64,000 nucleotides of DNA, taken from contig JAPLFH010000046.1 of NCBI GenBank assembly GCA_026390815.1, positions 62,001-126,000 on the forward strand, given 5' to 3'. The position numbers were made by a program, and so were the translations under genes. This DNA comes from Ignavibacteriales bacterium. Lineage in GTDB: Bacteria; Bacteroidota; Ignavibacteria; Ignavibacteriales; SURF-24. The notes beneath the pieces are model-generated. The model did not search any database. It was given only the letters and a program-made list of their open reading frames with translations, and was not told the DNA's origin. Positions 8,966-19,162 of this stretch are shown piece by piece (positions within the stretch are counted from its first letter, which is position 1; every line of letters starts with the position of its first letter).

Positions 8966-9274
8966 ATGTCCGTTATCCCAATTGAATATTATTTAATTCT
9001 TAGCGCATTTATGTTTGCGGTTGGTGTTACAGGTGTGCTGATAAGAAAAAATGCAATTGTTGTTTTTATGAGCATCGAGCTAATGTTGAACTCAGCTAAC
9101 TTAACTCTTGTTGCTTTCTCTTCATATTTAGGAAATTCAATCGGGCAGGTGTTTGTGTTTTTTGTAATGACCGTAGCAGCGGCAGAAGCTGCTGTTGGAT
9201 TGGCGATTATCATTGCAATCTTTAGAAACAAATCTACCGTTAACATCGATGAAATAAATATTTTTAAGTGGTAA
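8966..9274 (+). CDS. nuoK: NADH-quinone oxidoreductase subunit K
   Basis: 102 aa, three transmembrane helices, normal NuoK size. [24 protein letters not shown] contains the conserved membrane Glu of helix 2 (SIELM), and [17 protein letters not shown] contains the second conserved Glu of helix 3. NuoK is an antiporter-like subunit in the membrane arm. Seven nucleotides separate it from nuoL. Confidence 0.95.
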   Translation: MSVIPIEYYLILSAFMFAVGVTGVLIRKNAIVVFMSIELMLNSANLTLVAFSSYLGNSIGQVFVFFVMTVAAAEAAVGLAIIIAIFRNKSTVNIDEINIFKW

Positions 9275-9281
9275 ACGATTA

Positions 9282-11219
9282 ATGATAAATCTAATTTATT
9301 TAACTGTGTTGCTCCCGCTACTTGGATTTCTAATCAATGGAATATTTGGCAGCAAGATTAAGAATGAAAAGATTATAGGCTTGATTGGAAGCGGAACAGT
9401 TGGTATTGCATTTATCATTTCGCTCGGAGCGTTTTTCCAAACTCTTGGTTTGCCAGTTGAAGAACGAAGAAATGTTGTTGAACTATTTACCTGGATCAAT
9501 GTAGGCTGGCTAAATGTTAAAGTTGCTTACCTTGTCGATCAGCTTTCGTTAATAATGGCAATGATTGTAACAGGTGTTGGATTTCTTATCCATGTTTATT
9601 CCATCGGTTATATGCATGGGGATAAAGGATTTTGGAGATTCTTTGCTTATATGAACCTCTTCATCTTTGCAATGATGAATTTAATTCTTGCTGATAATTT
9701 CCTTCTGCTTTTCCTTGGATGGGAAGGTGTTGGCTTATGTTCTTATCTTTTAATTGGATTTTGGTACAGCAGGAAATTTGAAAAAGGTACTACAAGTCAA
9801 GCTGCTAAAAAAGCATTTGTTGTAAACAGAATAGGTGATTTCGGATTTCTTCTTGGTATGTTCCTCATCTTTATGACTTTCGATAGCCTCAACTTTCAGG
9901 AAGTGTTTGCAAAAGCGCAAATGTTTTCTATTTCTGAAAAAGTATTCAACTTTATTGCTCTATTTCTTTTTATCGGGGCAACAGGAAAATCAGCGCAGAT
10001 ACCTTTGTTCGTCTGGTTACCGGATGCAATGGCAGGTCCAACTCCAGTTTCAGCTTTAATCCACGCCGCCACAATGGTAACTGCCGGAGTTTATATGATT
10101 GCAAGATGTTCCATCATTTTTGCATCCGCACCAGCAATTTTATCATTAATTGCTGTAATAGGATTATTAACTGCATTCTTTGCTGCCACTATTGGTATTG
10201 TTCAAAATGATATTAAAAAAATTCTTGCGTATTCAACAATCAGCCAGCTTGGGTACATGTTTCTTGCTTTAGGAGTTGGTGCCTTTAGTGCTGGAATTTT
10301 CCACCTGATGACCCACGCCTTCTTTAAAGCTTTGTTGTTTCTTGGTGCTGGTTCCATTATTCATGCTATGCACGATAAACAGGATATTCAGCAATACGGT
10401 GGATTGAAAAATTATATGCCTACAACTTATTTTACATTCCTTATTGCTGCATTAGCAATTTCAGGCTTTCCAGGATTATCAGGATTTTTCAGCAAAGATG
10501 AAATTCTTTGGAGCGCATATTCTCAAGGTACATTTTTATTTTGGGCGATTGGAGTTTTTACCGCACTGATGACAGCGTTTTATATGTTCCGGTTGGTTAC
10601 GTTAACTTTTTATGGTAAATCAAAGTTTGGGCATGAAGTACATCCGCACGAATCACCAAAAGTGATGACAATTCCTCTTATCATACTTGCGTTTCTTTCC
10701 GTTGTAGGCGGATACATTGGAATTCCGGAAGTTTTTTCCGGGGAAGATGGGAATCTTTTTCATCGCTGGTTAGAGCCTGTTTTTAGCAGCGCAGAAAGAA
10801 AACTGGAATTCTACGGTACTCATACTCATTTTGAAGAAATGCTATTAATGGTAATATCAATTGTTGGCGTACTTGCTTCAATATGGTTTGCCTTTATTGT
10901 TTATACAAAAAGATCAGACATTGCTAACTATGTTTCTGTAAGATTCAAATCGTTTTACAAATTGTTATTCAATAAATATTATGTTGATGAAGTTTATGAA
11001 ACTACAATTGTAAATTCTATTCAGAAAGGATCTGAATCTGTACTATGGAAGTTTACAGATAACAAAATTATTGATGGTGCGGTAAACGGAACTGCTCTAT
11101 TGATTGATAAAGCTGGTGGTTTAATTCGGCAAATGCAAACAGGTATAGCGCAATTCTATGCGCTTATTATGATGCTTGGAATTGCTATTGCACTGTTTTG
11201 GATAATCTTAAGCCTTTAA
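9282..11219 (+). CDS. nuoL: NADH-quinone oxidoreductase subunit L
   Basis: 645 aa with many transmembrane segments. YSIGYMHGDKGFWRFFAYMNLFIFAM, FLGWEGVGLCSYLLIGFW (conserved Glu), KSAQIPLFVWLPDAMAGPTPVSALIHAATMVTAGVYM and the broken-helix lysine region identify NuoL. The extra C-terminal part (about residues 520-645) corresponds to the amphipathic lateral helix and its anchoring segment. It is the distal proton-pumping antiporter subunit. Followed three nt later by nuoM. Confidence 0.96.
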   Translation: MINLIYLTVLLPLLGFLINGIFGSKIKNEKIIGLIGSGTVGIAFIISLGAFFQTLGLPVEERRNVVELFTWINVGWLNVKVAYLVDQLSLIMAMIVTGVGFLIHVYSIGYMHGDKGFWRFFAYMNLFIFAMMNLILADNFLLLFLGWEGVGLCSYLLIGFWYSRKFEKGTTSQAAKKAFVVNRIGDFGFLLGMFLIFMTFDSLNFQEVFAKAQMFSISEKVFNFIALFLFIGATGKSAQIPLFVWLPDAMAGPTPVSALIHAATMVTAGVYMIARCSIIFASAPAILSLIAVIGLLTAFFAATIGIVQNDIKKILAYSTISQLGYMFLALGVGAFSAGIFHLMTHAFFKALLFLGAGSIIHAMHDKQDIQQYGGLKNYMPTTYFTFLIAALAISGFPGLSGFFSKDEILWSAYSQGTFLFWAIGVFTALMTAFYMFRLVTLTFYGKSKFGHEVHPHESPKVMTIPLIILAFLSVVGGYIGIPEVFSGEDGNLFHRWLEPVFSSAERKLEFYGTHTHFEEMLLMVISIVGVLASIWFAFIVYTKRSDIANYVSVRFKSFYKLLFNKYYVDEVYETTIVNSIQKGSESVLWKFTDNKIIDGAVNGTALLIDKAGGLIRQMQTGIAQFYALIMMLGIAIALFWIILSL

Positions 11220-11222
11220 ATT

Positions 11223-12770
11223 ATGGAAAACAATCTCTTACTTACATATCTCATGTTGATTCCGCTTTTAGGAAGCTTGATTCTTCTTTTTATCGATAAA
11301 GAAAAAGAATCTGCAATCCGCTGGTATGGCTTACTACTTTCAATTGCTGTTTTCATAATTTCGTTAATAATTTATTTCAAGTTTGATTATACAAAATCAG
11401 AATTTCAATTTATAGATAGATTTATTTGGATTAAGAATCTTAACATAAGTTACCACATTGGAGTTGATGGAATTTCTTTACTTCTTGTTCTTCTAACAAC
11501 TTTTCTTACTCCTATAACTCTTTTATCATCGTGGCAAAGTATAAAAAAGAAAGTAAAGGAATTTACATTCTTCATGCTTCTACTTGAAGTTGGAATGCTT
11601 GGCGTTTTCATCTCGCTGGATATGTTTCTATTTTATATTTTCTGGGAAGCAATGCTTATACCGATGTATTTTATCATAGGTATTTGGGGTGGTGAGCAAA
11701 GGATTTATGCTGCTGTTAAGTTCTTCATCTTTACAATGTTTGGCAGTTTGTTAATGCTCGTAGCGATAATTTGGCTTGGTGTTTATGCTGGAAAGATGAC
11801 AGGTAATTTTACTACAAACTTATTGGATTTATATAAAATTGGTCCCACAATTCCACAGACCGTACAATCCTATATGTTCTTTGCTTTCTTTATTAGCTTT
11901 GCAATCAAGGTTCCAATTTTCCCGCTGCATACATGGCTGCCGGATGCACACGTACAGGCTCCAACCGCTGGAAGTGTAATACTTGCTGGTGTATTACTAA
12001 AGATGGGCACGTACGGATTACTTAGGTTCTGCCTTCCTTTATTTCCGCAATCTGCAATTAAGTATGCGCCATTTATTTCTGTGCTTGCAATAATTGGAAT
12101 TATTTACGGCGCACTTGTTTCCATGGCTCAGAAAGATATGAAGAAACTTGTGGCGTATTCCTCAGTTTCTCACCTTGGATTTGTTGTACTTGGAATTTTT
12201 GCTTTAACTATTGAATCCGTGCAGGGAAGTGTCATTCAAATGATCAACCATGGGCTTTCAACTGGAACACTTTTCTTGATGGTTGGAATGATATACGACC
12301 GTACACATACAAGAGAAATTTCTGACTATGGAGGTATTGCTAAAGTAGTTCCGGTCTTTTCAACGTTTTTAATGATAGCATCTTTGTCTTCAATTGGTTT
12401 GCCCGGATTAAATGGTTTCATTGGAGAGTTTTTAATTTTGCTTGGTTCCTTTAAATCACCAGTTTTAAATAGTTGGTGGTATTCAGCATTTGCTGCAACC
12501 GGAGTTATATTTGCTGCAGTCTATCTTTTGTGGATGTATCAGCGTGTAGTATTTGGTGAAGTTCGTCATACAAACTTAAATTCGTTAACGGATTTAACTA
12601 AAAGAGAAGTATTAATTCTTATCCCGATTTTCATTTTCATTATTTGGATTGGAGTTTATCCAAATACATTTTTAAAGCTTTCTGAAAAAGCAAGCAATGG
12701 AATTATAAATCAGGTGATGTCAGCTCAAAATCAAATAAACATTGTTCCTAATATTGAAGTTAAACATTAG
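11223..12770 (+). CDS. nuoM: NADH-quinone oxidoreductase subunit M
   Basis: 515 aa antiporter-like subunit. YHIGVDGISLLLVLLTTFL, FYIFWEAMLIPMYFIIGIWGG (conserved Glu), KVPIFPLHTWLPDAHVQAPTAGSVILAGVLLKMGTYG and the KDMKKLVAYSSVSHLG segment are diagnostic of NuoM. Pumps protons in the middle of the membrane arm. ATG just after nuoL stop; nuoN follows 13 nt downstream. Confidence 0.96.
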   Translation: MENNLLLTYLMLIPLLGSLILLFIDKEKESAIRWYGLLLSIAVFIISLIIYFKFDYTKSEFQFIDRFIWIKNLNISYHIGVDGISLLLVLLTTFLTPITLLSSWQSIKKKVKEFTFFMLLLEVGMLGVFISLDMFLFYIFWEAMLIPMYFIIGIWGGEQRIYAAVKFFIFTMFGSLLMLVAIIWLGVYAGKMTGNFTTNLLDLYKIGPTIPQTVQSYMFFAFFISFAIKVPIFPLHTWLPDAHVQAPTAGSVILAGVLLKMGTYGLLRFCLPLFPQSAIKYAPFISVLAIIGIIYGALVSMAQKDMKKLVAYSSVSHLGFVVLGIFALTIESVQGSVIQMINHGLSTGTLFLMVGMIYDRTHTREISDYGGIAKVVPVFSTFLMIASLSSIGLPGLNGFIGEFLILLGSFKSPVLNSWWYSAFAATGVIFAAVYLLWMYQRVVFGEVRHTNLNSLTDLTKREVLILIPIFIFIIWIGVYPNTFLKLSEKASNGIINQVMSAQNQINIVPNIEVKH

Positions 12771-12783
12771 ACTTTAAAATAGA

Positions 12784-14220
12784 ATGAATATGGTAAACTA
12801 CTTTCAAGAATTGCAATATATTACTCCTGAATTAATCCTTGGATTAGGAATTTGCCTTGCTGTTGTTTTCGAAATGTATATTAAAAAAAGTGAGAATATA
12901 CTTCCCTGGTTTTCAATTTTAGTTGTTCTTTCTGCAGGAGTTTATTCTTTAGTTACACTGAATTTAAAAGCTGTAGTTTTCAATGGAATGTTTACTGTTG
13001 GTGGAAATGCGGGTGTATTTAATGTTCTATTTAATTTCAGTGCCGTATTAGTAATTCTAAGTTCGAAAGATTATATAAAAAAATATGGAAGCTATTTTGG
13101 TGAATATTATATTTTAATTCTTTCTTCGGTACTCGGAATGATGCTGATGGCTGGGGCGAAAGACTTGTTTATGGTTTTCCTTGGTCTGGAGTTGATGTCA
13201 ATTTGCTTTTATATTCTTGCTGGAATAAACAGAGGTAAAATTTTTGCCAATGAAGCATCACTTAAATATTTTTTGCTCGGCGCTTTTGCAACGGGATTTA
13301 TTGTTTATGGTATTGCTTTGATTTATGGCACTGCTCAAACAACTTCAATCGATTCTATCGTTAAAAATTTTGGTAATCTAAGCAGCAACATTTTATTTGT
13401 TGTTGGAATGCTTCTATTCTTAATCGGATTCTCTTTTAAAATTGCAGCGTTCCCGTTTCACATGTGGGTACCAGATGTATACCAGGGATCTTCAACAACG
13501 GTGGCTGGTTTAATGTCAACTGGTGGTAAAGCAGCAGCATTCAGCGTTCTTATAATCGCACTTGGCGCAGTTTTTCCGGGAACAAACAAAAATTTATTCC
13601 AACCATACTTTGCAGTAATTGCAACACTCTCTATGATCTATGGAAGCATTGTGGCTATCTCTCAAAACAATTTAAAGCGAATGCTTGCATACTCTTCAAT
13701 CGCCCACGCTGGTTATATGTCAATTGGTTTAGCAGCAGGAAACTATGAAAGTGTAGCTGGAATTATTTTTTACCTGGCGGCTTACACGTTTATGAACCTG
13801 GGAGCTTTTGGAATAATTTCACTTGTCGAAGGAGAGAATGATTCTAATCTGGAAATAAAATATTATGCTGGATTAAATAACAGACACCCGGCACTTGCAG
13901 CATTTATGTCGCTCTTTATGTTTGCACTTGCTGGCTTACCACCATTTGCCGGCTTTTTCGGAAAGTATTATGTTTTTATCTCCGCAATTGAATCGGGTAT
14001 GACATGGCTTGCTATAATCGGAGTTTTGTCCAGTGCAATAAGTGCATATTTTTATATTAGAATTGTAATTTATATGTACTTCAAAGAATCAGAAGTGGAG
14101 TTTGAAATTACCAGAAGCAAGACCGGAATGCTTTCGGTAGTAATTGCAGGAACACTTGTTATTCTTATTGGATTATTTCCCGGATCATTATTAGATGTTA
14201 TAATATCATTTGTTAAATAA
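12784..14220 (+). CDS. nuoN: NADH-quinone oxidoreductase subunit N
   Basis: 478 aa, third antiporter-like subunit. FLGLELMSICFYILAG, FKIAAFPFHMWVPDVYQGSSTTVAGLMSTGGKAAAF and NNLKRMLAYSSIAHAGYMSIGL are the NuoN signatures. It closes the nuoJKLMN set. The quinone partner is probably menaquinone, because a men cluster is present at 33-41 kb and no ubiquinone gene was seen; that link is inference. Confidence 0.96.
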   Translation: MNMVNYFQELQYITPELILGLGICLAVVFEMYIKKSENILPWFSILVVLSAGVYSLVTLNLKAVVFNGMFTVGGNAGVFNVLFNFSAVLVILSSKDYIKKYGSYFGEYYILILSSVLGMMLMAGAKDLFMVFLGLELMSICFYILAGINRGKIFANEASLKYFLLGAFATGFIVYGIALIYGTAQTTSIDSIVKNFGNLSSNILFVVGMLLFLIGFSFKIAAFPFHMWVPDVYQGSSTTVAGLMSTGGKAAAFSVLIIALGAVFPGTNKNLFQPYFAVIATLSMIYGSIVAISQNNLKRMLAYSSIAHAGYMSIGLAAGNYESVAGIIFYLAAYTFMNLGAFGIISLVEGENDSNLEIKYYAGLNNRHPALAAFMSLFMFALAGLPPFAGFFGKYYVFISAIESGMTWLAIIGVLSSAISAYFYIRIVIYMYFKESEVEFEITRSKTGMLSVVIAGTLVILIGLFPGSLLDVIISFVK

Positions 14221-14299
14221 TTATCTTGGTGCCTTCCCGGTTAAGAGATATACATATATTTTCAATAGCAGTATTTATTTATAAAGTTAAATCAAACTT

Positions 14300-15862
14300 A
14301 TGATACCTTTATTTTCTGTTTCACAAGTAAAAGCTGCTGATAGCTTTGCAATAAATCAGCTTGGCATTCCAAGTGTTATTTTGATGGAGAATGCTTCAAC
14401 TTCCATTTTTAATATTGTTAAAGAAAAATATTATCCGGATAAGTTTTTACCAATCGGATTTGTTTGTGGCAAAGGAAATAATGGTGGAGATGGATTTGCA
14501 GTTGCGCGTCATTTCTTTAATGAAGGCTACAAAGTAAAAGTAATTTATCTCGCTGATGAAAACGAATTGACAGGTGATTCTCTAACAAATTTTTTAATTC
14601 TTAAAAATCTCATTACAAAAAATTCCGGTTCAACTTTAAATAAATTTAAATCGATCAAGCAAATAAAAACTCTAAAAGATTGCCAGTTTATTTTTGATGC
14701 TCTGCTTGGTACAGGTTCAAATGGAAAATTAAGATTTCCTTTTCTGGAAATAATAAACGAAATAAATAAATTTAATTCAGTCCGTATAGCTATTGATATT
14801 CCTACCGGGCTTGAAGCAGATACCGGTTTTGGAGAAGACATTATCAATGCAGATCTGACCGTTTCACTTGCCGAATTGAAACGAGGTTTATTTATAGGTA
14901 ACGGCGCAACTTCTTCCGGTGAAGTGAAGAAAGGTTACATCGGAATCCCGCAAACCTATTTCGATAAAATTAAAACTTTAGATTTCCTGATAGAACCAGA
15001 AGATGTTGTTGGTTGTTTGCCAACGAAAAGAAAAGATATACACAAATATTCTGCTGGAAAAGTTGTAGTTTTAGCTGGTTCTGCAAAGGTACCGAGTGCT
15101 GCTTTTCTTGCAGCAAATGCTGTATTTAAAGTTGGGTCTGGCGCCGCTTATCTATGTTTCCCTTTATCATTAAGAACATTAGCACAAAGGAAGGTTACTG
15201 AAGTTATAGTTGAAGCTTATAGTGATGCGAGGACCGGAATTTATCGAAAGGAAAATATTAATGAATTAAAACGCCGTTTTGAATGGGCTGATGTTATAGC
15301 AATTGGTCCGGGAATGGGCAGAGATGATGAAACTATTACTGCTATTCTGGAAACAATACGTAAGTACAAAAGTAAAAGAATAGTGCTGGATGCTGATGCA
15401 ATTTATGCGTTAAGCAAGGACAAATATAAAAATTACGATTTGAAAAATTTTATTCTTACTCCTCACCATGGAGAGTTTTCCAGTTTAGTTGGAATTAGCA
15501 ATCAAGAATTGCAGCAGAACATTCTGGAAATAGGGAGATCCTTTGCTAAAGAAAAAGAATGTTATTTAGTTCTTAAAGATGCTCCAACAATTATATTCAA
15601 TCCAACTGGAGAAGCTTTGATTAACACAACAGGAAATGTTGGAATGGCAAAGTTTGGAACCGGTGATGTTCTTACGGGTGTTATTGCCGGATTCTTATCC
15701 CAATCAAAAAATATTGAAGATGCAATAGTTGCTGGAGTTTATATTCATAGTTTATCTGCGGATCTTTTATTAAAGGAAAAAACAGAATTTGGTATAACAG
15801 CAACTGCAATTTCTGAAAATCTACCAACTACAATAAGTTTTTTAAGGAGAGCGATTGTATAA
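14300..15862 (+). CDS. nnr: Bifunctional NAD(P)HX epimerase / ADP-dependent NAD(P)HX dehydratase
   Basis: 520 aa, two domains. Residues 1-215 are the YjeF_N epimerase (IPSVILMENAS, GKGNNGGDGFAVARHFF, DALLGTGSNG, AIDIPTGLEADTG); residues 235-515 are the ribokinase-like dehydratase (HKYSAGKVVVLAGSAKVPSAA, AIGPGMGRD, VLDADAIYAL, LTPHHGEFSSL, GTGDVLTGVIAGFL). It repairs hydrated NADH/NADPH. The fused arrangement is the common bacterial form. Its end overlaps the next gene by 8 nt. Confidence 0.95.
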   Translation: MIPLFSVSQVKAADSFAINQLGIPSVILMENASTSIFNIVKEKYYPDKFLPIGFVCGKGNNGGDGFAVARHFFNEGYKVKVIYLADENELTGDSLTNFLILKNLITKNSGSTLNKFKSIKQIKTLKDCQFIFDALLGTGSNGKLRFPFLEIINEINKFNSVRIAIDIPTGLEADTGFGEDIINADLTVSLAELKRGLFIGNGATSSGEVKKGYIGIPQTYFDKIKTLDFLIEPEDVVGCLPTKRKDIHKYSAGKVVVLAGSAKVPSAAFLAANAVFKVGSGAAYLCFPLSLRTLAQRKVTEVIVEAYSDARTGIYRKENINELKRRFEWADVIAIGPGMGRDDETITAILETIRKYKSKRIVLDADAIYALSKDKYKNYDLKNFILTPHHGEFSSLVGISNQELQQNILEIGRSFAKEKECYLVLKDAPTIIFNPTGEALINTTGNVGMAKFGTGDVLTGVIAGFLSQSKNIEDAIVAGVYIHSLSADLLLKEKTEFGITATAISENLPTTISFLRRAIV

Positions 15863-16271
15863 ATTCTTAGAAAAAAATAAAATTATTCTTATTTATATTC
15901 CGCTGGTTGTCTATTGGATAGTTTTATTAGTAGCAACAAGTCTTCCTGGCAGAGAATTGCCAAACCTTGGTATAAGTGATAAGCTAGAACATTTTGCAGC
16001 TTACACAATTCTTGCAATACTTTTATGTTTTACATATTTATTTCAGTCAAAATTTAAATTCCTTAATGCAAGACCTTATTTATTTACATTATTAACTGCA
16101 ATATTGTATGGTAGCATAGATGAAATTCATCAATTGTTTATTCCGGGAAGAGCTTGTGATATACGCGACCTAACTGCTGATTCCATAGGTGGAATCATTG
16201 GAATTATTATTGTGTACATTATTAGTCGATTCAATTTTGAACACAAAGTTAAACCAGCAAACACCAGATAA
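15855..16271 (+). CDS. VanZ-like membrane protein
   Basis: 138 aa, four hydrophobic segments. SLPGRELPNLGISDKLEHFAAY and YGSIDEIHQLFIPGRACDIRDLTADSIGG are the VanZ-family motifs. The family takes its name from a teicoplanin-resistance protein but most members have no assigned role. Start TTG at 15855 with AAGGAGA at 15844-15850, inside the end of nnr; this overlap makes coupled translation likely. Confidence 0.85.
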   Translation: MYKFLEKNKIILIYIPLVVYWIVLLVATSLPGRELPNLGISDKLEHFAAYTILAILLCFTYLFQSKFKFLNARPYLFTLLTAILYGSIDEIHQLFIPGRACDIRDLTADSIGGIIGIIIVYIISRFNFEHKVKPANTR

Positions 16272-16310
16272 TTAAATCATATTTTTTCAGGTGCATTTAA
16301 ACTAAAATAT

Positions 16311-17171
16311 TTAATTTGATTTTAATGGTAGTAAAAGGTTTAAAACGATCTTCCAGTGACTGTTCTTTTTCCTCCATATATTCAAATAGCTGAATTCTTC
16401 AGTGCTGTCTTTTGCGATTGACTTCCCAATTCCATATGTATAACCAAAATCACCGGCGTTCGATACACCAGCATCTTTAGTGTTCCATATTAAATATTCT
16501 TCTGACTGAGATACAAACTTTTCACAATTCTTTTTCCCTTCCATTGGTAAATAGCCAGGTCTATATAATCTAATATTTTCATCAAAGTGATTAAAAAAAG
16601 TTTTATTGGAATATCTCTTTTGGGATTGTTCTGAAATTTCCTTTTCAATCCATAAAAGATTTTTTTTTACTTTTGGTTTATCGATTATAATTGAAGAAAT
16701 ATTCTCGGAATTATAATCAGGAAAATTAGATATTGAAGTTTCTAAATTGATTGCATCATGTGGAATCCCAGCATCCACAATTACTTTCCAAGTATTATCT
16801 TTTTGTTTTTTCCAAATAGAAATGAAATGACCATAGGCAATATTGGTATCTTTGGAAAATTTCCATGGTCCGGTAGTAAATCCAATTTCACCGGATGATG
16901 AAATTTCCGCATAGACTGGTTTCCAGGTTAATTTGCTGCTGTCCTCATTACGTGCTTCATATATTTTTTTCCCGTTTACAGGTTCTGGTCTAAAAACTAT
17001 TGATTCATCACTAAAATATGTCAGGAAAGATTTTTTAATTCCTTGTTCTTCCGATAGTTTTGAAAATGCTATTTCGGATTTAATCATAGAATCAAATTCA
17101 GTTTGCAATTCTTTTTTTTGGGATAAGATAATATTGCCAATCATAAAGAATAAAATTAAAAATAATTTCAA
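16311..17171 (-). CDS. Secreted protein with two tandem NTF2/SnoaL-like (DUF4440-type) domains
   Basis: 286 aa. Hydrophobic N-terminal signal segment (about residues 1-17). Then two repeats of the same pattern: helix with FDSMIKSEIAF...KSFLTYFSDESIVFRP followed by GEIGFTTGPWKF and SIWKKQKDNTWKVIVDAG; and again KTFFNHFDENIRLYRPG, GDFGYTYGIGKS, NIWRKKNSHWKIVLN. This matches SnoaL/DUF4440-type cone folds. No catalytic residue set could be recognised, so no reaction is assigned. Monocistronic, convergent with vanZ. Confidence 0.7.
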   Translation of the reverse strand: MKLFLILFFMIGNIILSQKKELQTEFDSMIKSEIAFSKLSEEQGIKKSFLTYFSDESIVFRPEPVNGKKIYEARNEDSSKLTWKPVYAEISSSGEIGFTTGPWKFSKDTNIAYGHFISIWKKQKDNTWKVIVDAGIPHDAINLETSISNFPDYNSENISSIIIDKPKVKKNLLWIEKEISEQSQKRYSNKTFFNHFDENIRLYRPGYLPMEGKKNCEKFVSQSEEYLIWNTKDAGVSNAGDFGYTYGIGKSIAKDSTEEFSYLNIWRKKNSHWKIVLNLLLPLKSN

Positions 17172-17283
17172 GCTGCCACCTTTCTATTTGTCAGATAATC
17201 AATCATTAACTTTGACTAAACTTTGCAATTAACCGCATATTAATTTTTTCAAATCTTTAATTAAGAATAGAAAATTCGTTTTT

Positions 17284-19041
17284 CTACTTTAGTAAAATTA
17301 GTTTTTTAGTTTCAGTAAAAGCCCCGGCTTGTAATCTGTAAAAATAAATCCCGCTCTCCTGTAAATATTTAGCTGCATTAAAATTGAATGTATAATATCC
17401 GGCTGATTTTACTTCATTGATTAAAGTAGTTAATTCTTTACCTAAAATATTATAAACTTTTAAAGTCACAAATGCTTCTTTCGCAATTGCAAATTTAATT
17501 TTAGTCTCTGGATTAAAAGGATTTGGATAATTCTGACTTAATCCAAATACTTCCGGCTTTGTTAAATTTTGTTCAACAGTAGTTGGTAATGCACCGCGAC
17601 CGGTAATTTTTATTTTAATTGGATTAGATTTTGTTGAATCATTATGATAAATAAACAAGGTATCACTTATGTAACCGGATTGAACGGCGTTCCATTTTAC
17701 GTTTAACAAGACAGCCGTTGAAGGGCTAATAGTTAATGGAAAACGGTTTTCTAAAATAAAGTTTTGCGGATTGCTTGTGATCTTTAAGCTGTCAATCCGA
17801 ACTTCAATTTCACCGAAACTTATTGCCTGAAAATTAACGCTGCCAGTATCGCCAATTGTTACTTTTTTAAAATCGAGAACTGTTGTGAGGAATCCGATTC
17901 TTGGTGCAAAGTTCCAGGAAGGAAAAAATGTCCTGTCCTTTCCACCGTACGCACCCATATCATTTCTTATAGTTCCAAGTGAAGGAAAAAGTGCCTGTCC
18001 TGGGATTGGTAAATTAGGATTCTCAGGATCGTTAAAAAGTAGATTAGGATTACCAGCATCAATGCAGGGGGAATTTGCTGCCAGCAACAATTGATTAGTA
18101 ATATCCAATTGTGGATTAGCAGAAATATTTCCCTCACCCGTTAAACCATTTTCTATGTTCGAGTAAGTTAAATTAACAGTTCCACCAGTTCTTAATGAAA
18201 TAGATGCATTTTCCTGCTTTGCAGAATAATTATAAGCGATGATATTGTTTACACCAGTAACTAAAGTTTCCCAAACCAATAAACCACCTCCATCAGAACT
18301 ACAAAAATTATTTGCGATAGTATTATTATCAAGAAATATTTTATATCCTTTAACTGAATTGCTATTGCACCAAATTCCAGCCCCACCATAACCTGCTCCG
18401 CCTTCATTTTGATAGACTATATTATTTTTAACTATGGCACCCGTGTAGTTCAATGTAATTCCACAACCGTAATATCCTTTGTTTCTCATTATTACATTGT
18501 TCAAAATCTTTGGGTTTCCATCGCCGGATCTAATCCCGCCTCCACCAGCGCTGATCATTCCTTTCTTATCAATTGCTTCGTTATCAATTATAAGATTATT
18601 TTTTATTGTTGGTGAGGATAAAGCAGTCAAGATGCCTCCACCTTCTCTGTATATTCCGGCACCATGTTCATCAACCCATTTACTTCCTTTTCCATGTGTT
18701 AATGTAAAACCTTGCAGAACAGAGGATGAATCTTCATTGGAAACCATCATAACACAACTTTGAAAATCTGGGTTTGTAGAATGTCCACCATCAATTATTG
18801 TAGATAGAATTGTTGAGGGTTCGCTATCAAAAATATAATTACTAGTTACAACTATTTTTTTTCCGTGGAAGTTGATATTCTCCAGGTAAATACCTTTAGC
18901 AACAAGCACAGTATCCGTATCTTTTGATGCATCAATTGCATTTTGGATAGTTGGATAATCCTGGGGAACATGAATTATTTTTCCTTCTAACGGAGAAAAA
19001 AATATAAATACTAAAACAATTATTGAAATTAATTTTTTCAT
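17284..19041 (-). CDS. Secreted right-handed beta-helix protein with T9SS C-terminal sorting domain
   Basis: 585 aa. Signal peptide at residues 1-20. Residues 25-365 begin IIHVPQDYPTIQNAIDASKDTDTVLVAKGIY and continue with beta-helix coils rich in NNT/NNI/GGG patterns, as in polysaccharide-binding or lyase folds of the NosD/pectate lyase kind. A beta-sandwich of about 100 residues (VTIGDTGSVNFQAISFGE) follows, then the Por sorting domain (NYPNPFNPETKIKFAI to KKLILLK). No catalytic motif was identified. Start chosen at ATG 19041, preceded by AAAGGA on the minus strand. Probably surface-exposed after type IX secretion. Confidence 0.85.
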   Translation of the reverse strand: MKKLISIIVLVFIFFSPLEGKIIHVPQDYPTIQNAIDASKDTDTVLVAKGIYLENINFHGKKIVVTSNYIFDSEPSTILSTIIDGGHSTNPDFQSCVMMVSNEDSSSVLQGFTLTHGKGSKWVDEHGAGIYREGGGILTALSSPTIKNNLIIDNEAIDKKGMISAGGGGIRSGDGNPKILNNVIMRNKGYYGCGITLNYTGAIVKNNIVYQNEGGAGYGGAGIWCNSNSVKGYKIFLDNNTIANNFCSSDGGGLLVWETLVTGVNNIIAYNYSAKQENASISLRTGGTVNLTYSNIENGLTGEGNISANPQLDITNQLLLAANSPCIDAGNPNLLFNDPENPNLPIPGQALFPSLGTIRNDMGAYGGKDRTFFPSWNFAPRIGFLTTVLDFKKVTIGDTGSVNFQAISFGEIEVRIDSLKITSNPQNFILENRFPLTISPSTAVLLNVKWNAVQSGYISDTLFIYHNDSTKSNPIKIKITGRGALPTTVEQNLTKPEVFGLSQNYPNPFNPETKIKFAIAKEAFVTLKVYNILGKELTTLINEVKSAGYYTFNFNAAKYLQESGIYFYRLQAGAFTETKKLILLK

Positions 19042-19162
19042 TCTATTCCTTTAAAATAAATCTGTTGTAATATTACTTGAATTGCAGCAGGGAAATAATA
19101 CTTATGCAGTAAGATGATTCTATTGGGCAGTGAATGGTTTAATTTGTACTACAAAATTATAA

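Noticed and set aside
16311-17171. Copper-binding or enzymatic role for the tandem NTF2-like protein
   Set aside because: No catalytic or metal residues could be identified.
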